The translations under genes and the position numbers were made by a program. A stretch of 64,000 nucleotides of DNA, from assembly GCA_035631315.1 (NCBI GenBank), contig DASQIZ010000091.1, positions 62,001 through 126,000 of the forward strand, written 5' to 3'. This DNA is from 40CM-2-70-7 sp035631315. GTDB lineage: Bacteria > Gemmatimonadota > Gemmatimonadetes > Gemmatimonadales > GWC2-71-9. Numbering within the stretch: the first letter of the stretch is position 1; the number at the start of each line of letters is the position of its first letter. This document shows positions 1-9,086 of this stretch, in pieces. The notes under the pieces were generated by a model. The model was not told the DNA's origin, ran no database searches, and saw only the letters and a list, made by a program, of their open reading frames with translations.

Positions 1-810
1 ACGCCGGTCGGAGCGACGGTGGATGCCGCGGGTTGCCCGAGCGACTCGGACGGTGACGGCGTGCTGGACGGGATCGACAAGTGTCCGAACACACCGCACG
101 GAGCGGTGGTCGACCCGACCGGGTGCCCCATCGATTCCGACAAGGACGGCGTGCCCGACGGCATCGACAAGTGTCCCAATACACCGGCGGGCGCGGTGGT
201 GGACTCGGTCGGTTGCCCGGTGGACTCGGATCATGACGGCGTGCCGGACGGTATCGACAAGTGTCCGAACACGCCGCCGGGAACGAAGGTCGACGCGACG
301 GGCTGCCCGCAGCTGCCCGCGATGGATTCGGACGGCGACGGCGTGCCCGACTCGCTCGACAAGTGTCCCAACACGCCGCGTGGCATGCCGGTGGACGCGA
401 AGGGATGCCCGGTCCTGTTCCAGACGGTGCAGACCGTGCCTGGAGCGGTTTCGGGAGCGGCACCTGCGCGGCCCACCTACGTGCTGAAGGGTGTGACCTT
501 CCAATCCGGGAAGTCGGTGCTGACGCCGCAATCGTACGCGACACTCGATCAGGTGGCCGGCGTGCTGGTGGCGAATCCGGACATCCGGATCGAGATCGCG
601 GGCTACACCGACAACACGGGTTCGCGGATGATCAATGTCCGGCTCTCGGCCGCGCGAGCGCTGGCGGTCCGCGCATACCTTGCGCGGAAGGGCGTGGCCC
701 CGTCGCGGATGACCGCACGGGGGTACGGTCCTGCCGAGCCGGTGGCACCGAATTCGACCGCGACGGGCCGGGCGCAAAACCGCCGCGTGGAACTCCACAA
801 GCTTCCCTGA
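1..810 (+). CDS. OmpA-family protein with thrombospondin type-3 repeats (5' truncated)
   Basis: The frame is open from base 1, already inside a repeat, so the N-terminus lies outside the window. The first ~135 visible residues are four to five calcium-binding TSP3 modules, each a D-x-D-x-D-G-V acidic loop followed by DKCPNTP and a GCP turn, with paired cysteines. The C-terminal ~110 residues are an OmpA-like domain: a TFQSGKSVLTP strand, the GYTDNTGS loop and the NRRVEL end with the usual peptidoglycan-contacting Asp and Arg. Such proteins anchor the outer membrane to the cell wall, with the TSP3 rod as a Ca2+-stiffened linker; a beta-barrel N-terminus is likely but not visible. A strong terminator follows the stop. 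Confidence 0.9.
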   Translation, partial: TPVGATVDAAGCPSDSDGDGVLDGIDKCPNTPHGAVVDPTGCPIDSDKDGVPDGIDKCPNTPAGAVVDSVGCPVDSDHDGVPDGIDKCPNTPPGTKVDATGCPQLPAMDSDGDGVPDSLDKCPNTPRGMPVDAKGCPVLFQTVQTVPGAVSGAAPARPTYVLKGVTFQSGKSVLTPQSYATLDQVAGVLVANPDIRIEIAGYTDNTGSRMINVRLSAARALAVRAYLARKGVAPSRMTARGYGPAEPVAPNSTATGRAQNRRVELHKLP

Positions 811-819
811 CATCCCGCA

Positions 820-866
820 GGGGCGGGGCGCCGTTGGCTTTCGGCGCCCCGCCCCGATATTTTTCG
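820..866 (+). terminator. Rho-independent terminator
   Basis: Perfect 13-bp GC-only stem (820-832 with 843-855) around a 10-nt loop, followed by an ATATTTTTC tract. It lies 10 bp after the stop of the OmpA/TSP3 gene and separates it from the M14 peptidase gene. Confidence 0.9.
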
Positions 867-898
867 CCCCCATTCGTAACCCTCGAAACGGGTCACCG

Positions 899-3265
899 AT
901 GCTCACGCTCCGGCGTCCGATACCGGGGACCGTCCTTCTCGCAAGCCTAGTCCTGGCCGGCCCGTTGGCCGGCCAGCGGGCTCGTTCCAAGCACCCAGCT
1001 CCCGCCAAACACGCCGCGGCACCCAGGATCCCGACGCCCAAGTCCATTCTCGGCTTCGAGCCGGGCGATGACCGCAAGCTGCCCGACTGGCCCACGCTCC
1101 TCCGCTATTACCACGCGCTGGCGGACGCGAGTGACCGCGTCGATCTCCGCGAAATCGGGAAGACCACGCTCGGCGCGCCGTTCATCGCGCTGGCGATCTC
1201 GAGTCCCCAGAACCTCAAGCGCCTCGACCATTTCCGGGCCCTCAACGCCCGCCTCGCCGATCCCCGCACGCTTGCGAACAACAAGGACGCCGAGCAGGCG
1301 CTCAAGGACGGGAAGACGATGGTGATGGTGACGTCGGGGGTGCATTCGAACGAGGCGGGCGGGCATCTGTCGCCGGTGTTGCTCGCCTATCGCCTGGCGA
1401 CCGACACGAGTGCCCGGACGCGCGCGATCCTCGACAATGTGATCCTCTGGCTCGTTCCGTCCCTCAATCCGGATGGCGTGACGATCGTCAGCAGGTGGTA
1501 CAACCACACGCTGGGGACGGCCTCCGAGGGGAGTCAGCCGCCGGAGCTCTATCACCACTACGTCGGGCACGACCTGAACCGGGACTGGTACGAGTTCACG
1601 CAGGTCGAGACCCAGCTGGTCGCGGACTCGCTGTACAACGTCTGGCATCCGCAGATCGTGATGGACTTGCATCAGCAGGGCCAGAACGGATCGCGGCTTT
1701 TCCTGCCCCCGTACCTCGATCCGATCGAGCCGAACGTCGATCCTCTGCTCGTCGACGGCGACAATGCGCTGGGCACGTCGATGGCGTGGACCCTGGGCGG
1801 CGAGGGCAGGACCGGGATTGCGATTAACAGTCTCTACGACGCCTGGACTCCGTCGCGCGCCTTCGCGCATTACCACGGCGCGGTCCGCATTCTCTGCGAA
1901 GCGGCGAGCGCCGAGCTCGCGACGCCGGTCGACATCCCATTCGATCAGCTCTCTGCGGCCGGACGCGGCTTCAACCCGCGCGAGCGTTCCTGGAATTTCC
2001 CGCATCCGTGGCCCGGCGGGCGCTGGTCCCTCCGGGACATTGTGAGCTATCAGACGGATGCCGCATACGCGCTGCTCGACCATGCAGCGACGGAGCGGTC
2101 GAAGTGGCTGAGCGACTTTCTTACGGTGGGATGGCGCGGAGTGCGGGGATGGCGGGGTTGGCCCTGGGGCTACGCCATTCCGAAGCAGCAGGACACGATC
2201 GCGCTCACGACCCTGTTCTCGGTTTTCCATCATGGCGGCGTGGAAGTGCGCGCAGCGAATCAGGCATTCAGTGGGGGCGGGCAGCGGTATCCCGCCGGCA
2301 CCTACATCATCGCTCTGAGACAGCCCTATGCCGCGTTCGCCAAGACGCTGCTCGAGCCGCAAGCGTACCCGGACCGCCGGCAATATCCGAATGGTCCGCC
2401 GGAGCGGCCCTACGATGTGACGGCGAATACGCTTCCGCTTCTGCTCGGGCTCACGGCGAACGCCCTCGCGGAGGAGCCGTCGCACCTCCAATTATCGGCG
2501 CCGATCTCCTCGCCCCATGCGACGCCGGGGTATCCGGGATTCGGGGCGGGTGAGGCACCGAAGGTCGGTGTGTACCGCTCGTACGCTCCGTCGATGGATG
2601 AAGGATGGACGCGCTGGGTGTTCGACACCTGGAAAGTCCCGTACGTGTCGATCGTCGATTCGACGATGCGCGCGGGCGGGCTCAAGGCGAAGTTCGACGT
2701 GATCGTGCTGCCGGACGAGTCACCACACGACTTGCTCGAGGGACTTCCTTCACCCCGGTACCCTGCGGCCTACGCGGGCGGGTTGGGATCCGCCGGCGTG
2801 GATGCACTCCGGCAATTCGTGCAGGATGGCGGCACGGTGGTGGCCCTCAACGAGGCCAGCCGCTTCCTCATTCAGACGCTGCTCCTGCCGGTCCGGAACG
2901 TGCTCGAAGGTGTTCCCGACGACGAGTTCTATGCCCCGGGGTCGATCTTCCGGCTCGAGCTGGATACGACGGCCGCCGAGGCGCACGGGATGCCGCCAAA
3001 GAGCATCGCCTGGTACGAGGGGGGACCGGCGTTCGATGTGCTCGACTCGACACAGGTGCGGGTCATCGGCCGGTACCCGACCGACCCCAACTCCCTCCTG
3101 CTGTCAGGTTGGGTTCTGCATCCTGAGCGTGTGACGGGTCGTGCGGCGATGGTCGAGGTGAAGGTCGGTCAGGGAAAGGCCATCCTGTTCGGTTTCCGCC
3201 CTCAGTACCGGGGCCAAAGTCAGGCCACCTATCCCTTACTATTCAACAGCTTGGAGCTGAAGTAG
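899..3265 (+). CDS. Secreted M14-family zinc carboxypeptidase-like protein
   Basis: 788 residues with a Sec signal peptide (hydrophobic LLASLVLAGPLAG, cleavage near residue 25). The M14 fold follows. The zinc site HxxE is in TSGVHSNEAGGH near residue 150, NPDG and HDLNRDWYEF form the substrate-binding stretch, and the third zinc ligand is probably in VMDLHQQGQNG. Gemmatimonadota and Bacteroidota carry many such long M14 proteins. The ~400 residues after the catalytic domain contain a probable glutamine-amidotransferase-like region (VIVLPDESP, then GGTVVALNEAS) of unknown role. The enzyme should act in the periplasm or outside the cell on peptides. It stands alone between a terminator and the DUF4015 gene 51 bp downstream. 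Confidence 0.88.
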   Translation: MLTLRRPIPGTVLLASLVLAGPLAGQRARSKHPAPAKHAAAPRIPTPKSILGFEPGDDRKLPDWPTLLRYYHALADASDRVDLREIGKTTLGAPFIALAISSPQNLKRLDHFRALNARLADPRTLANNKDAEQALKDGKTMVMVTSGVHSNEAGGHLSPVLLAYRLATDTSARTRAILDNVILWLVPSLNPDGVTIVSRWYNHTLGTASEGSQPPELYHHYVGHDLNRDWYEFTQVETQLVADSLYNVWHPQIVMDLHQQGQNGSRLFLPPYLDPIEPNVDPLLVDGDNALGTSMAWTLGGEGRTGIAINSLYDAWTPSRAFAHYHGAVRILCEAASAELATPVDIPFDQLSAAGRGFNPRERSWNFPHPWPGGRWSLRDIVSYQTDAAYALLDHAATERSKWLSDFLTVGWRGVRGWRGWPWGYAIPKQQDTIALTTLFSVFHHGGVEVRAANQAFSGGGQRYPAGTYIIALRQPYAAFAKTLLEPQAYPDRRQYPNGPPERPYDVTANTLPLLLGLTANALAEEPSHLQLSAPISSPHATPGYPGFGAGEAPKVGVYRSYAPSMDEGWTRWVFDTWKVPYVSIVDSTMRAGGLKAKFDVIVLPDESPHDLLEGLPSPRYPAAYAGGLGSAGVDALRQFVQDGGTVVALNEASRFLIQTLLLPVRNVLEGVPDDEFYAPGSIFRLELDTTAAEAHGMPPKSIAWYEGGPAFDVLDSTQVRVIGRYPTDPNSLLLSGWVLHPERVTGRAAMVEVKVGQGKAILFGFRPQYRGQSQATYPLLFNSLELK

Positions 3266-3316
3266 CAGTTTGTACTCTTGATTCTGCCGGTACCAATTCC
3301 TATCGTGTTCTCCCCT

Positions 3317-4540
3317 ATGAGTTTGAGCCGTAGCAGCACGATGATCGTGGTGATCGCCGCCCTGGCTGTCCCGGGGCGGCTTTTCGCCCAACAGAAGGCC
3401 GATTCCGCGCGCCCGTTGATACCGGTGCGCGCGGATCAGCTTCCGATTTTTCTGCATTCCGGATCGATTCACTTCGCGCACCCCGAGCAGCCGATGTTCG
3501 TGAACGCCCGGAACGTGAAAGCGTTGTACGTCAACGCGTGGGCGTTCTCCTCGCCCAAGCTGTGGGGGCTCGCGCGGCTCGCCGATTCCACTGAGATCAA
3601 CGCGCTCGTGGTCGACGTGAAGGACGACACGGGGTGCCTGCTCTATCCCTCGCAGGTGCCGACGGCCGTGCAAATCGGCGCCAGCGCGTGCGCGCGGACC
3701 AGGAACGTCGAGGCGCGGCTGGATACGCTGCGCGCCCATCACATCTATACCATCGCGCGCATCGTCGTCGCGAAGGATCCGCGGCTTGCCGAGCGGAAGC
3801 CCGAGTGGTCGGTGAAGGACAAGCGGGGCGGCCTCTGGCGCGACCGGATCAACATCGCGTGGGTCGACGCGTACAACGACTCGGTCTGGATCTACGCCGC
3901 CCAGCTCGCGCGTGAAGCGGTCGAGAAGGGCTTCAACGAAGTCCAGTTCGACTATGTCCGCTTCCCCGACGAGCCCCGCGAACGCCTGGCGGAGGCGATC
4001 TTCCCGTCCAAGAGGCCGGGAGACACGGAGCGCACCGCCGTCCGCCGCCACGTGCAGCTCCTGGTGGACCGCGTGCGGGCGGCCGGCGTCCCGGCCACGT
4101 TCGATATCTTCGCGCTCACGGCGTCGACCACCGAAGGCGATCTGGGCATCGGCCAGGTCTGGGGTGATTTCGCCTCGGTCGCCGATGTGGTGTTGCCGAT
4201 GGTCTATCCCAGCCACTACTATCCTGGCGCATTCGGGTTCGCGCATCCGAACGGCGAGCCGTACCGGGTGGTGCACGACGCCCTGCGGGACGCGCAGGAG
4301 AAGAGCCGCGATATTCCGAACGCGGCCACCATCCGTCCGTACCTGCAGGCCTTCACCCTCGGGCGGCGCAAGCCGCGCTATACACCGGTGGAGATTCGCG
4401 AGGAGATCCGCGCCGCGGAGGAGCTGGGGATTACGTCGTGGGTTCTGTGGAACCCCCGGAGCGTCTATCAGCGCGACGCCCTGCGGCCCTTCCGCACCAC
4501 CACCCACCCCGCTGAAACCGAAGCGGGCGTCGGCGAGTAG
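3317..4540 (+). CDS. DUF4015 putative glycoside hydrolase, secreted
   Basis: I start at ATG 3317 because it gives a clean signal peptide (MSLSRSSTMIVVIAALAVPG, cleavage after FAQ); a TTG 13 codons upstream is possible. The mature part matches the DUF4015 TIM-barrel family: KALYVNAWAF at the start, INALVVDVKDDTG, YTIARIVVAKDP, the barrel signature GFNEVQFDYVRFPDEP and WVLWNPRSVY near the end. The family is placed among glycosyl hydrolases by fold only; no substrate is known, so the function is inferred. Length (407 aa) is normal. It is followed 28 bp later by a lipoprotein gene in the same direction, probably co-transcribed. Confidence 0.85.
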   Translation: MSLSRSSTMIVVIAALAVPGRLFAQQKADSARPLIPVRADQLPIFLHSGSIHFAHPEQPMFVNARNVKALYVNAWAFSSPKLWGLARLADSTEINALVVDVKDDTGCLLYPSQVPTAVQIGASACARTRNVEARLDTLRAHHIYTIARIVVAKDPRLAERKPEWSVKDKRGGLWRDRINIAWVDAYNDSVWIYAAQLAREAVEKGFNEVQFDYVRFPDEPRERLAEAIFPSKRPGDTERTAVRRHVQLLVDRVRAAGVPATFDIFALTASTTEGDLGIGQVWGDFASVADVVLPMVYPSHYYPGAFGFAHPNGEPYRVVHDALRDAQEKSRDIPNAATIRPYLQAFTLGRRKPRYTPVEIREEIRAAEELGITSWVLWNPRSVYQRDALRPFRTTTHPAETEAGVGE

Positions 4541-4568
4541 GACAAAGCACTTCACAACGGAGATGGGC

Positions 4569-5306
4569 ATGCGGAAGGTCGGCGTGGGGATGGTGCTCGC
4601 GGCCTTGCTTGCCGCGGCGTGCTCTTCGAGCACGGCCGGCGTGAGTCCGGACGCCATCGATGGCGCGGAGCTCGCAGCAGTCCGGTCATCGCTCGGCAAG
4701 GCCCTGGCGAGCGACAGCTTCTATTCCGAGCTGTCGACGTTCGTCTTCCCATTCATCGACCGGGCGACCAAGGTCGGCGAAGGGCCCGGCGACACGACCC
4801 GCCTCGTGGGCATCCTGCTGGACATCAATGCCTCCAAGGGCGACACACCGATCGTGGCCCGGTTCAGCGCCCTACTCGACTGGCGGCACTACCGCGCCTC
4901 GTCGCAGACGGTGGACACCGTCACCTTCCTGCTCGGCGCGGGGATCACCCCGCCGGTCTCCGATTCCCTCGCGACCTCATTCTCACCCGACTCCGTGGGC
5001 ACGGGCGTCGGCTTCGTCGTCGCACAGGCCCAGGACTCGGCGGTGCAGACATGGCTCACCCGGGCCGGAGCGTTTCACGTGACGGGCGTCAGCCTCGGCT
5101 CAGCGCAGACGACGGGACTCGGCGGCCTCACGCTCGCGGTATCGCGCGGGACGATGAACGGGGATTTCCATCTGACGGCCAAACTCGAACCGGACTCGTC
5201 GACGACGGTCACGGGCTCGCGCAGTTTTTCGGGGGGAATTCAGGCTCTGAAGATCGGCATCACCGGGTCTTTGAGCGCCCCCCCGGCTCCGGCGCCCACT
5301 CGGTAA
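4569..5306 (+). CDS. Uncharacterised lipoprotein
   Basis: 245 residues. ATG 4569 is preferred over ATG 4563 because GGAG lies six bases ahead of it. The N-terminus is a lipoprotein signal (VLAALLAAACSSS with the lipobox LAAAC), so the mature protein begins at that Cys and is lipid-anchored. The rest is Ser/Thr/Gly rich, without cysteines or catalytic motifs that I recognise; it mentions no family by sequence. The repeated small-residue strands suggest a beta-rich periplasmic domain. The last 47 bp overlap the convergent aconitase-family gene. Confidence 0.8.
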   Translation: MRKVGVGMVLAALLAAACSSSTAGVSPDAIDGAELAAVRSSLGKALASDSFYSELSTFVFPFIDRATKVGEGPGDTTRLVGILLDINASKGDTPIVARFSALLDWRHYRASSQTVDTVTFLLGAGITPPVSDSLATSFSPDSVGTGVGFVVAQAQDSAVQTWLTRAGAFHVTGVSLGSAQTTGLGGLTLAVSRGTMNGDFHLTAKLEPDSSTTVTGSRSFSGGIQALKIGITGSLSAPPAPAPTR

Positions 5307-7287
5307 TCACACCGGCGATGGCTGACGCGGCCACCGTGTAGGGATTCGCAAGGTACAGCTGGCCCGGGCCGGAGCGGCCCGGGAAGTTCCGGTTGATGGC
5401 CGAGATGGTGACTTCGTCCTTGGTGCGCGAGACGCCGGGACCCGCATTGATGCACGCGCCGCACGACGGCTCGAGGAAGGTCGCTCCCACCTGCCGGAAA
5501 ATGTCGAGATAGCCCTGCTCTTCGCAGTACCGCTTCACATCCTGTGATCCCGACTGAATGAAGAACTTCACGCCCGGCGCCACCTTCAGGCCGCGGTCCA
5601 CCGCTTCCTTGAGGACGCGGGCGTACATGTCCATGTCCTCTTTCTTCCCAGCGGTGCACGAGCCCGCGTACGCGATTTCGACCTTCACCGGAGCGCCGAG
5701 CTCGTCGATGTACGCACCGTTGCCCGGATCGCCGGGGAGCGCGACCATCGGCTTGAGCTGAGAGGCGTCGATCTCGATCACCTCGCAGTACTCGGCCTTC
5801 GGATCGGACGCGAGGTCCGCACAGACCTTCGTCGCCTCGGCGCGGGACATCTTCCGGTAGTCCATCAGGTACGCGACGGTCTTGTCGTCCGGCGCCACGT
5901 AGCCGGTGAAGCCACCCACTTCGGCAGTCATGTTCGTCATCGTCGCGCGCTCGTCCACCGAAAGGGCCTCGACCGCGGCACCGCAGTACTCGACCAGCTT
6001 CCCGATCGCCTGCCCGCTCTTGATGTACGGGTGGCGCAGGATCTCGAGCATGTAGTCCTTGGCGGTCACGTTCGCCGGCTTCGCGCCCTTCACGACGACC
6101 TTCACGGTCTCGGGCACGGTGAGGCGGACGTCCCTGGTGATCCAGGAATTGAAGATCGCGGTGGTGCCGACCCCGAACGCGACACACCCGACGGCGCCCG
6201 CGTGCGGCGTATGGGAGTCCGATCCGATGATGACCTGACCCGGGAGCGCGTGCGACTCGAGGATCTTCGAGTGACAGATGGCTTCGGAGCCATGGTGGCC
6301 CAGCCGCAGCTCGCCGTAAAGCCTGATGCCCTGCTTCTCCGCAAACGCCCGCTGCTTTTTCTCGAGCTGGTTGGCAACGTCGAGGAGCCCTTCCTTGATC
6401 CGCTCCGGCGTCATCGCTTCACCAAGGAAGGTGAGATGATCCCGGAACAGGAGCACCGAGGCGGGATCGAGCACCTTCTCGTCCTGCCCCACCAGCTGCT
6501 CGAAGAAGATTGCCGCCATCGGAGTGACGTATTCGTGGCTGAACCGGATGTCCGTCACCACGAAACCTTCGTCCCCCGGCTTCACCGAGGGAACGCCGAC
6601 CTTCCCCATGGAGGGGTCCACGACCCAGTGACGCGCCAGGACCTTCTCGCCGAGGGTCATGGGGCGGCGGGGCGTGTCCGGAGGGCTCAGGACGACTTTG
6701 CCCTGCAGCCGCGCCACGTTGTAGTTGAATAGCCCGTCGTACTCGATGATGCCCTTCGTGATCTCGCCTTCGCCCTCGGTGAACGCCGAGAGGGGGATGT
6801 CCTCGCCGCGGCGGACGCGTTCGATGATGGAGAAGTCGGTCGTGGTCAGGACGCCGAGGTTCTGGCAATTCTCGCGGTAGATGCGCTCGATGTTTTCGGC
6901 GACGACGAGCTTGATGCCGGCGCACATCTCGGCGTAGGGAGACTGTTCCCGGGAAGAGCCCTTCCCGCGGCGCTTGCCGGAGACGGAGGCCACGAACCCG
7001 CCCTGTTTGACGGAGCCGCGCGTGATCGGGAACTGGTCACCGCACTTGAGACCGAGGTAGGGGAATTCTCCGAGGGTCTCGTCGTAGTAGTAGCAGATGT
7101 AGGCCGGCGTGATCTCGTCCGTCGAGATGTTGTCGCGCAGGGCCACCGTGGGAGGCCAAGGCAGATCTTTCCCCGCGAGTTGCTCCCGCACCAGCGCGGC
7201 ATCCTCAGTGAGGAAAAGGATGCGGCCCGGGAAGCGGACGCGGTCGGGCAGCTTATTGACGGGGCGAGACTTGAGAGCTTCCAGCAT
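5260..7287 (-). CDS. Aconitase/isopropylmalate-isomerase superfamily enzyme, swivel domain first
   Basis: 675 residues from ATG 7287 (a GTG at 7335 adds 16 unconserved residues and would overlap the divergent M28 gene). Residues ~1-220 are the small swivel domain (GSSREQSPYAEMCAGIK, NCQNLGVL). Residues ~230-670 are the large [4Fe-4S] domain: GSDSHTPHAGAVGC, then GSCTAGKKEDM and EPSCGACINAGPG supply three cluster cysteines, and SAINRNFPGRSG supplies arginines. This order, small then large with no HEAT domain, differs from AcnA (large-small) and from AcnB (HEAT-small-large). The AEVGGFTGYVAPD stretch is aconitase/LeuC type. Aconitate hydratase of the TCA cycle is the likeliest role; homoaconitase or isopropylmalate isomerase cannot be excluded. 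Confidence 0.82.
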   Translation of the reverse strand: MLEALKSRPVNKLPDRVRFPGRILFLTEDAALVREQLAGKDLPWPPTVALRDNISTDEITPAYICYYYDETLGEFPYLGLKCGDQFPITRGSVKQGGFVASVSGKRRGKGSSREQSPYAEMCAGIKLVVAENIERIYRENCQNLGVLTTTDFSIIERVRRGEDIPLSAFTEGEGEITKGIIEYDGLFNYNVARLQGKVVLSPPDTPRRPMTLGEKVLARHWVVDPSMGKVGVPSVKPGDEGFVVTDIRFSHEYVTPMAAIFFEQLVGQDEKVLDPASVLLFRDHLTFLGEAMTPERIKEGLLDVANQLEKKQRAFAEKQGIRLYGELRLGHHGSEAICHSKILESHALPGQVIIGSDSHTPHAGAVGCVAFGVGTTAIFNSWITRDVRLTVPETVKVVVKGAKPANVTAKDYMLEILRHPYIKSGQAIGKLVEYCGAAVEALSVDERATMTNMTAEVGGFTGYVAPDDKTVAYLMDYRKMSRAEATKVCADLASDPKAEYCEVIEIDASQLKPMVALPGDPGNGAYIDELGAPVKVEIAYAGSCTAGKKEDMDMYARVLKEAVDRGLKVAPGVKFFIQSGSQDVKRYCEEQGYLDIFRQVGATFLEPSCGACINAGPGVSRTKDEVTISAINRNFPGRSGPGQLYLANPYTVAASAIAGVITEWAPEPGGRSKTR

Positions 7288-7338
7288 GCCGAAAAATGAC
7301 CCCTTGCTACAGGTGGAGCAAGGCGATTGGTTCACGCG

Positions 7339-8967
7339 ATGCGACCACTATACACCCTCCTGTTGATCTTCGGTGCTTCGTCGGGTGCGGCCCTCGCACA
7401 GAAGCCTGCAACCCCGGCTGCCCCACCCGTTCCCAGCATCCCGGCACCCAATGAACGCGCGATGGATGCCCACCTCCGCTTTCTCGCCAGCGACCTGCTG
7501 GAGGGACGGGCCCCGGCCACTCGCGGCGGGCACCTCGCCACCGACTACATCGCGGCGCAATTCGAGGCCTTGGGGCTCGAGCCCGCGGGTCCAAACGGCT
7601 CGTACTTCCAGCCCGTTTCCCTCGCGGGGACGCTCACCCAGCAGCCCTCATTCGTGTGGGGGAAGGGCGCGGATACCAGGAGCCTCAAGCCGGGTGACGA
7701 ATTCGTCGCCTGGGCCATGAAGCCGGAATCGCGGATCACCGCCGATGGGGATGTGGTCTTCGTCGGGTATGGGATCAAGGCGCCCGAGTACCGGTGGGAC
7801 GACTACAAGGGCACGGACCTGCACGGGAAGGTGCTCCTGATGCTGGTCAACGACCCCGGCATTCAGGACTCGACCCTCTTCAAGGGCCGCGTGCTCACGT
7901 ACTACGGCCGATGGACCTACAAGCTCGAGGAGGCGGCCCGGCAGGGCGCGGTCGGCGTGGTTCTGGTGCATACGACGGCGAGTGCGACGTACGGGTGGGA
8001 CGTGGTGCGCGGCTCCTGGTCCGTCGAGCAGTTCCAGCTCGAGGGTGGGACTGGCCCCTCTCTCGATTTCGCATCGTGGGCCACGCATGACGCCGTGCAG
8101 TCGGCGCTCGCCTCCGTCGGGCTCAATCTCGACTCGCTCACAAAGATGGCGGCAAACCGGGACTTTCTGCCGGTGTCGACAGGTCTGCACGCGGCCATCG
8201 ATCTCTCGAGTGTGGTTCGGCATGTGCAGAGCGAGAACGTGGTCGGGCGCCTGCGCGGCTCGGATCCGGCGCTCTCTTCGCAGGTGGTGGTGATCTCCGC
8301 TCACTGGGATCACAAGGGGATCGGGCCGGTGGTGGGCGACGACTCGATCTACAACGGAGCCGAGGACAATGCGTCGGGAGTGGCGGCGATGTTGGCGACC
8401 GCCGAGGCGCTGTCGAAGATGCCCAAGCGGCCGAGGCGGTCCGTGCTGTTCGTCGCGACGACTGCGGAGGAGAGCGGGCTCCTGGGATCGGCGGGATACG
8501 TGGCGCATCCGCTCTTTCCCATATCCCAGACCGCCGCAGACATCAACCTGGACGAGGTAAATGTTCGCGGGGCGACGCGGGACATCGGGGCGCTGGGCTC
8601 CGATCAGTCGAGCCTGGGAAGCATGTTCGTCGAAGCGGCGGCGGCAGAGTCATTGAAGGTCGCGAACCGTCCCGATGTCGGAGGTGGATTCTTCCGGTCA
8701 GATCACTTTCCCTTCGCGAAGGCGGGTGTGCCGGCGGTGTCGATTCAGCCTGGCGAGGATTTCGTCGGGAAGCCGGCAGGATGGGGGAGGCAGCAGGCGC
8801 AGGAGTTCGAGGAACACCGCTATCACCAGCCCTCGGACGAGTGGACGCCGCTCTTCCGTTATGACGGAATGAGTCAGGAGGTCCGCGTCGTAATGCGGTT
8901 GACGCTCGCCGTCGCAAACGCGACCGACATGCCGAAGTGGCTGCCGGGAGCAGATTTTAGGCGTTGA
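7339..8967 (+). CDS. Secreted M28-family metallopeptidase with PA domain
   Basis: 542 residues from ATG 7339, preceded by a purine-rich GGAGCAAGGCGA. The signal peptide MRPLYTLLLIFGASSGAALA ends in an A-x-A site. Zinc-site motifs of clan MH are present: ISAHWDHKG (first His and Asp), YNGAEDNASG (bridging Asp), ATTAEESGLLGS (catalytic and binding Glu), NLDEVNVRG, and a late His in RSDHFPFAKAG. A protease-associated domain lies between residues ~130 and 270. The family comprises aminopeptidases and glutamate carboxypeptidase-like enzymes acting on extracellular peptides. The start lies 51 bp from the divergent aconitase-family gene, so the two probably share a promoter region. Confidence 0.9.
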   Translation: MRPLYTLLLIFGASSGAALAQKPATPAAPPVPSIPAPNERAMDAHLRFLASDLLEGRAPATRGGHLATDYIAAQFEALGLEPAGPNGSYFQPVSLAGTLTQQPSFVWGKGADTRSLKPGDEFVAWAMKPESRITADGDVVFVGYGIKAPEYRWDDYKGTDLHGKVLLMLVNDPGIQDSTLFKGRVLTYYGRWTYKLEEAARQGAVGVVLVHTTASATYGWDVVRGSWSVEQFQLEGGTGPSLDFASWATHDAVQSALASVGLNLDSLTKMAANRDFLPVSTGLHAAIDLSSVVRHVQSENVVGRLRGSDPALSSQVVVISAHWDHKGIGPVVGDDSIYNGAEDNASGVAAMLATAEALSKMPKRPRRSVLFVATTAEESGLLGSAGYVAHPLFPISQTAADINLDEVNVRGATRDIGALGSDQSSLGSMFVEAAAAESLKVANRPDVGGGFFRSDHFPFAKAGVPAVSIQPGEDFVGKPAGWGRQQAQEFEEHRYHQPSDEWTPLFRYDGMSQEVRVVMRLTLAVANATDMPKWLPGADFRR

Positions 8968-9086
8968 TCGTGCACATTATTGCACTTGATGCGACGCTAG
9001 TGAAGTAGCTGTGGATTAAAGAGTTATGTATTCGACTCGGGTTCCGAACTGCGAGTCATTGCTGGACTCGCAGGGGTCAGGTAAGT
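8968..9086. other. Intergenic region with small inverted repeat
   Basis: 119 bp, more AT-rich than its surroundings. It contains a GACTCG/CGAGTC inverted repeat (9034-9039 with 9052-9057) and a TGTGGATTAA. It must carry the promoter of the downstream gene, but I cannot place -35/-10 boxes with confidence. Confidence 0.4.

Noticed and set aside
3912..5306. 464-residue gene starting in the DUF4015 gene
   Set aside because: The first ~215 residues are an Arg/Ser-rich shadow frame; the lipoprotein signal starts at 4569.
9034..9057. tRNA-like T-arm (GGTTC between GACTCG/CGAGTC)
   Set aside because: The loop is 12 nt and no acceptor, D or anticodon arms can be paired around it.
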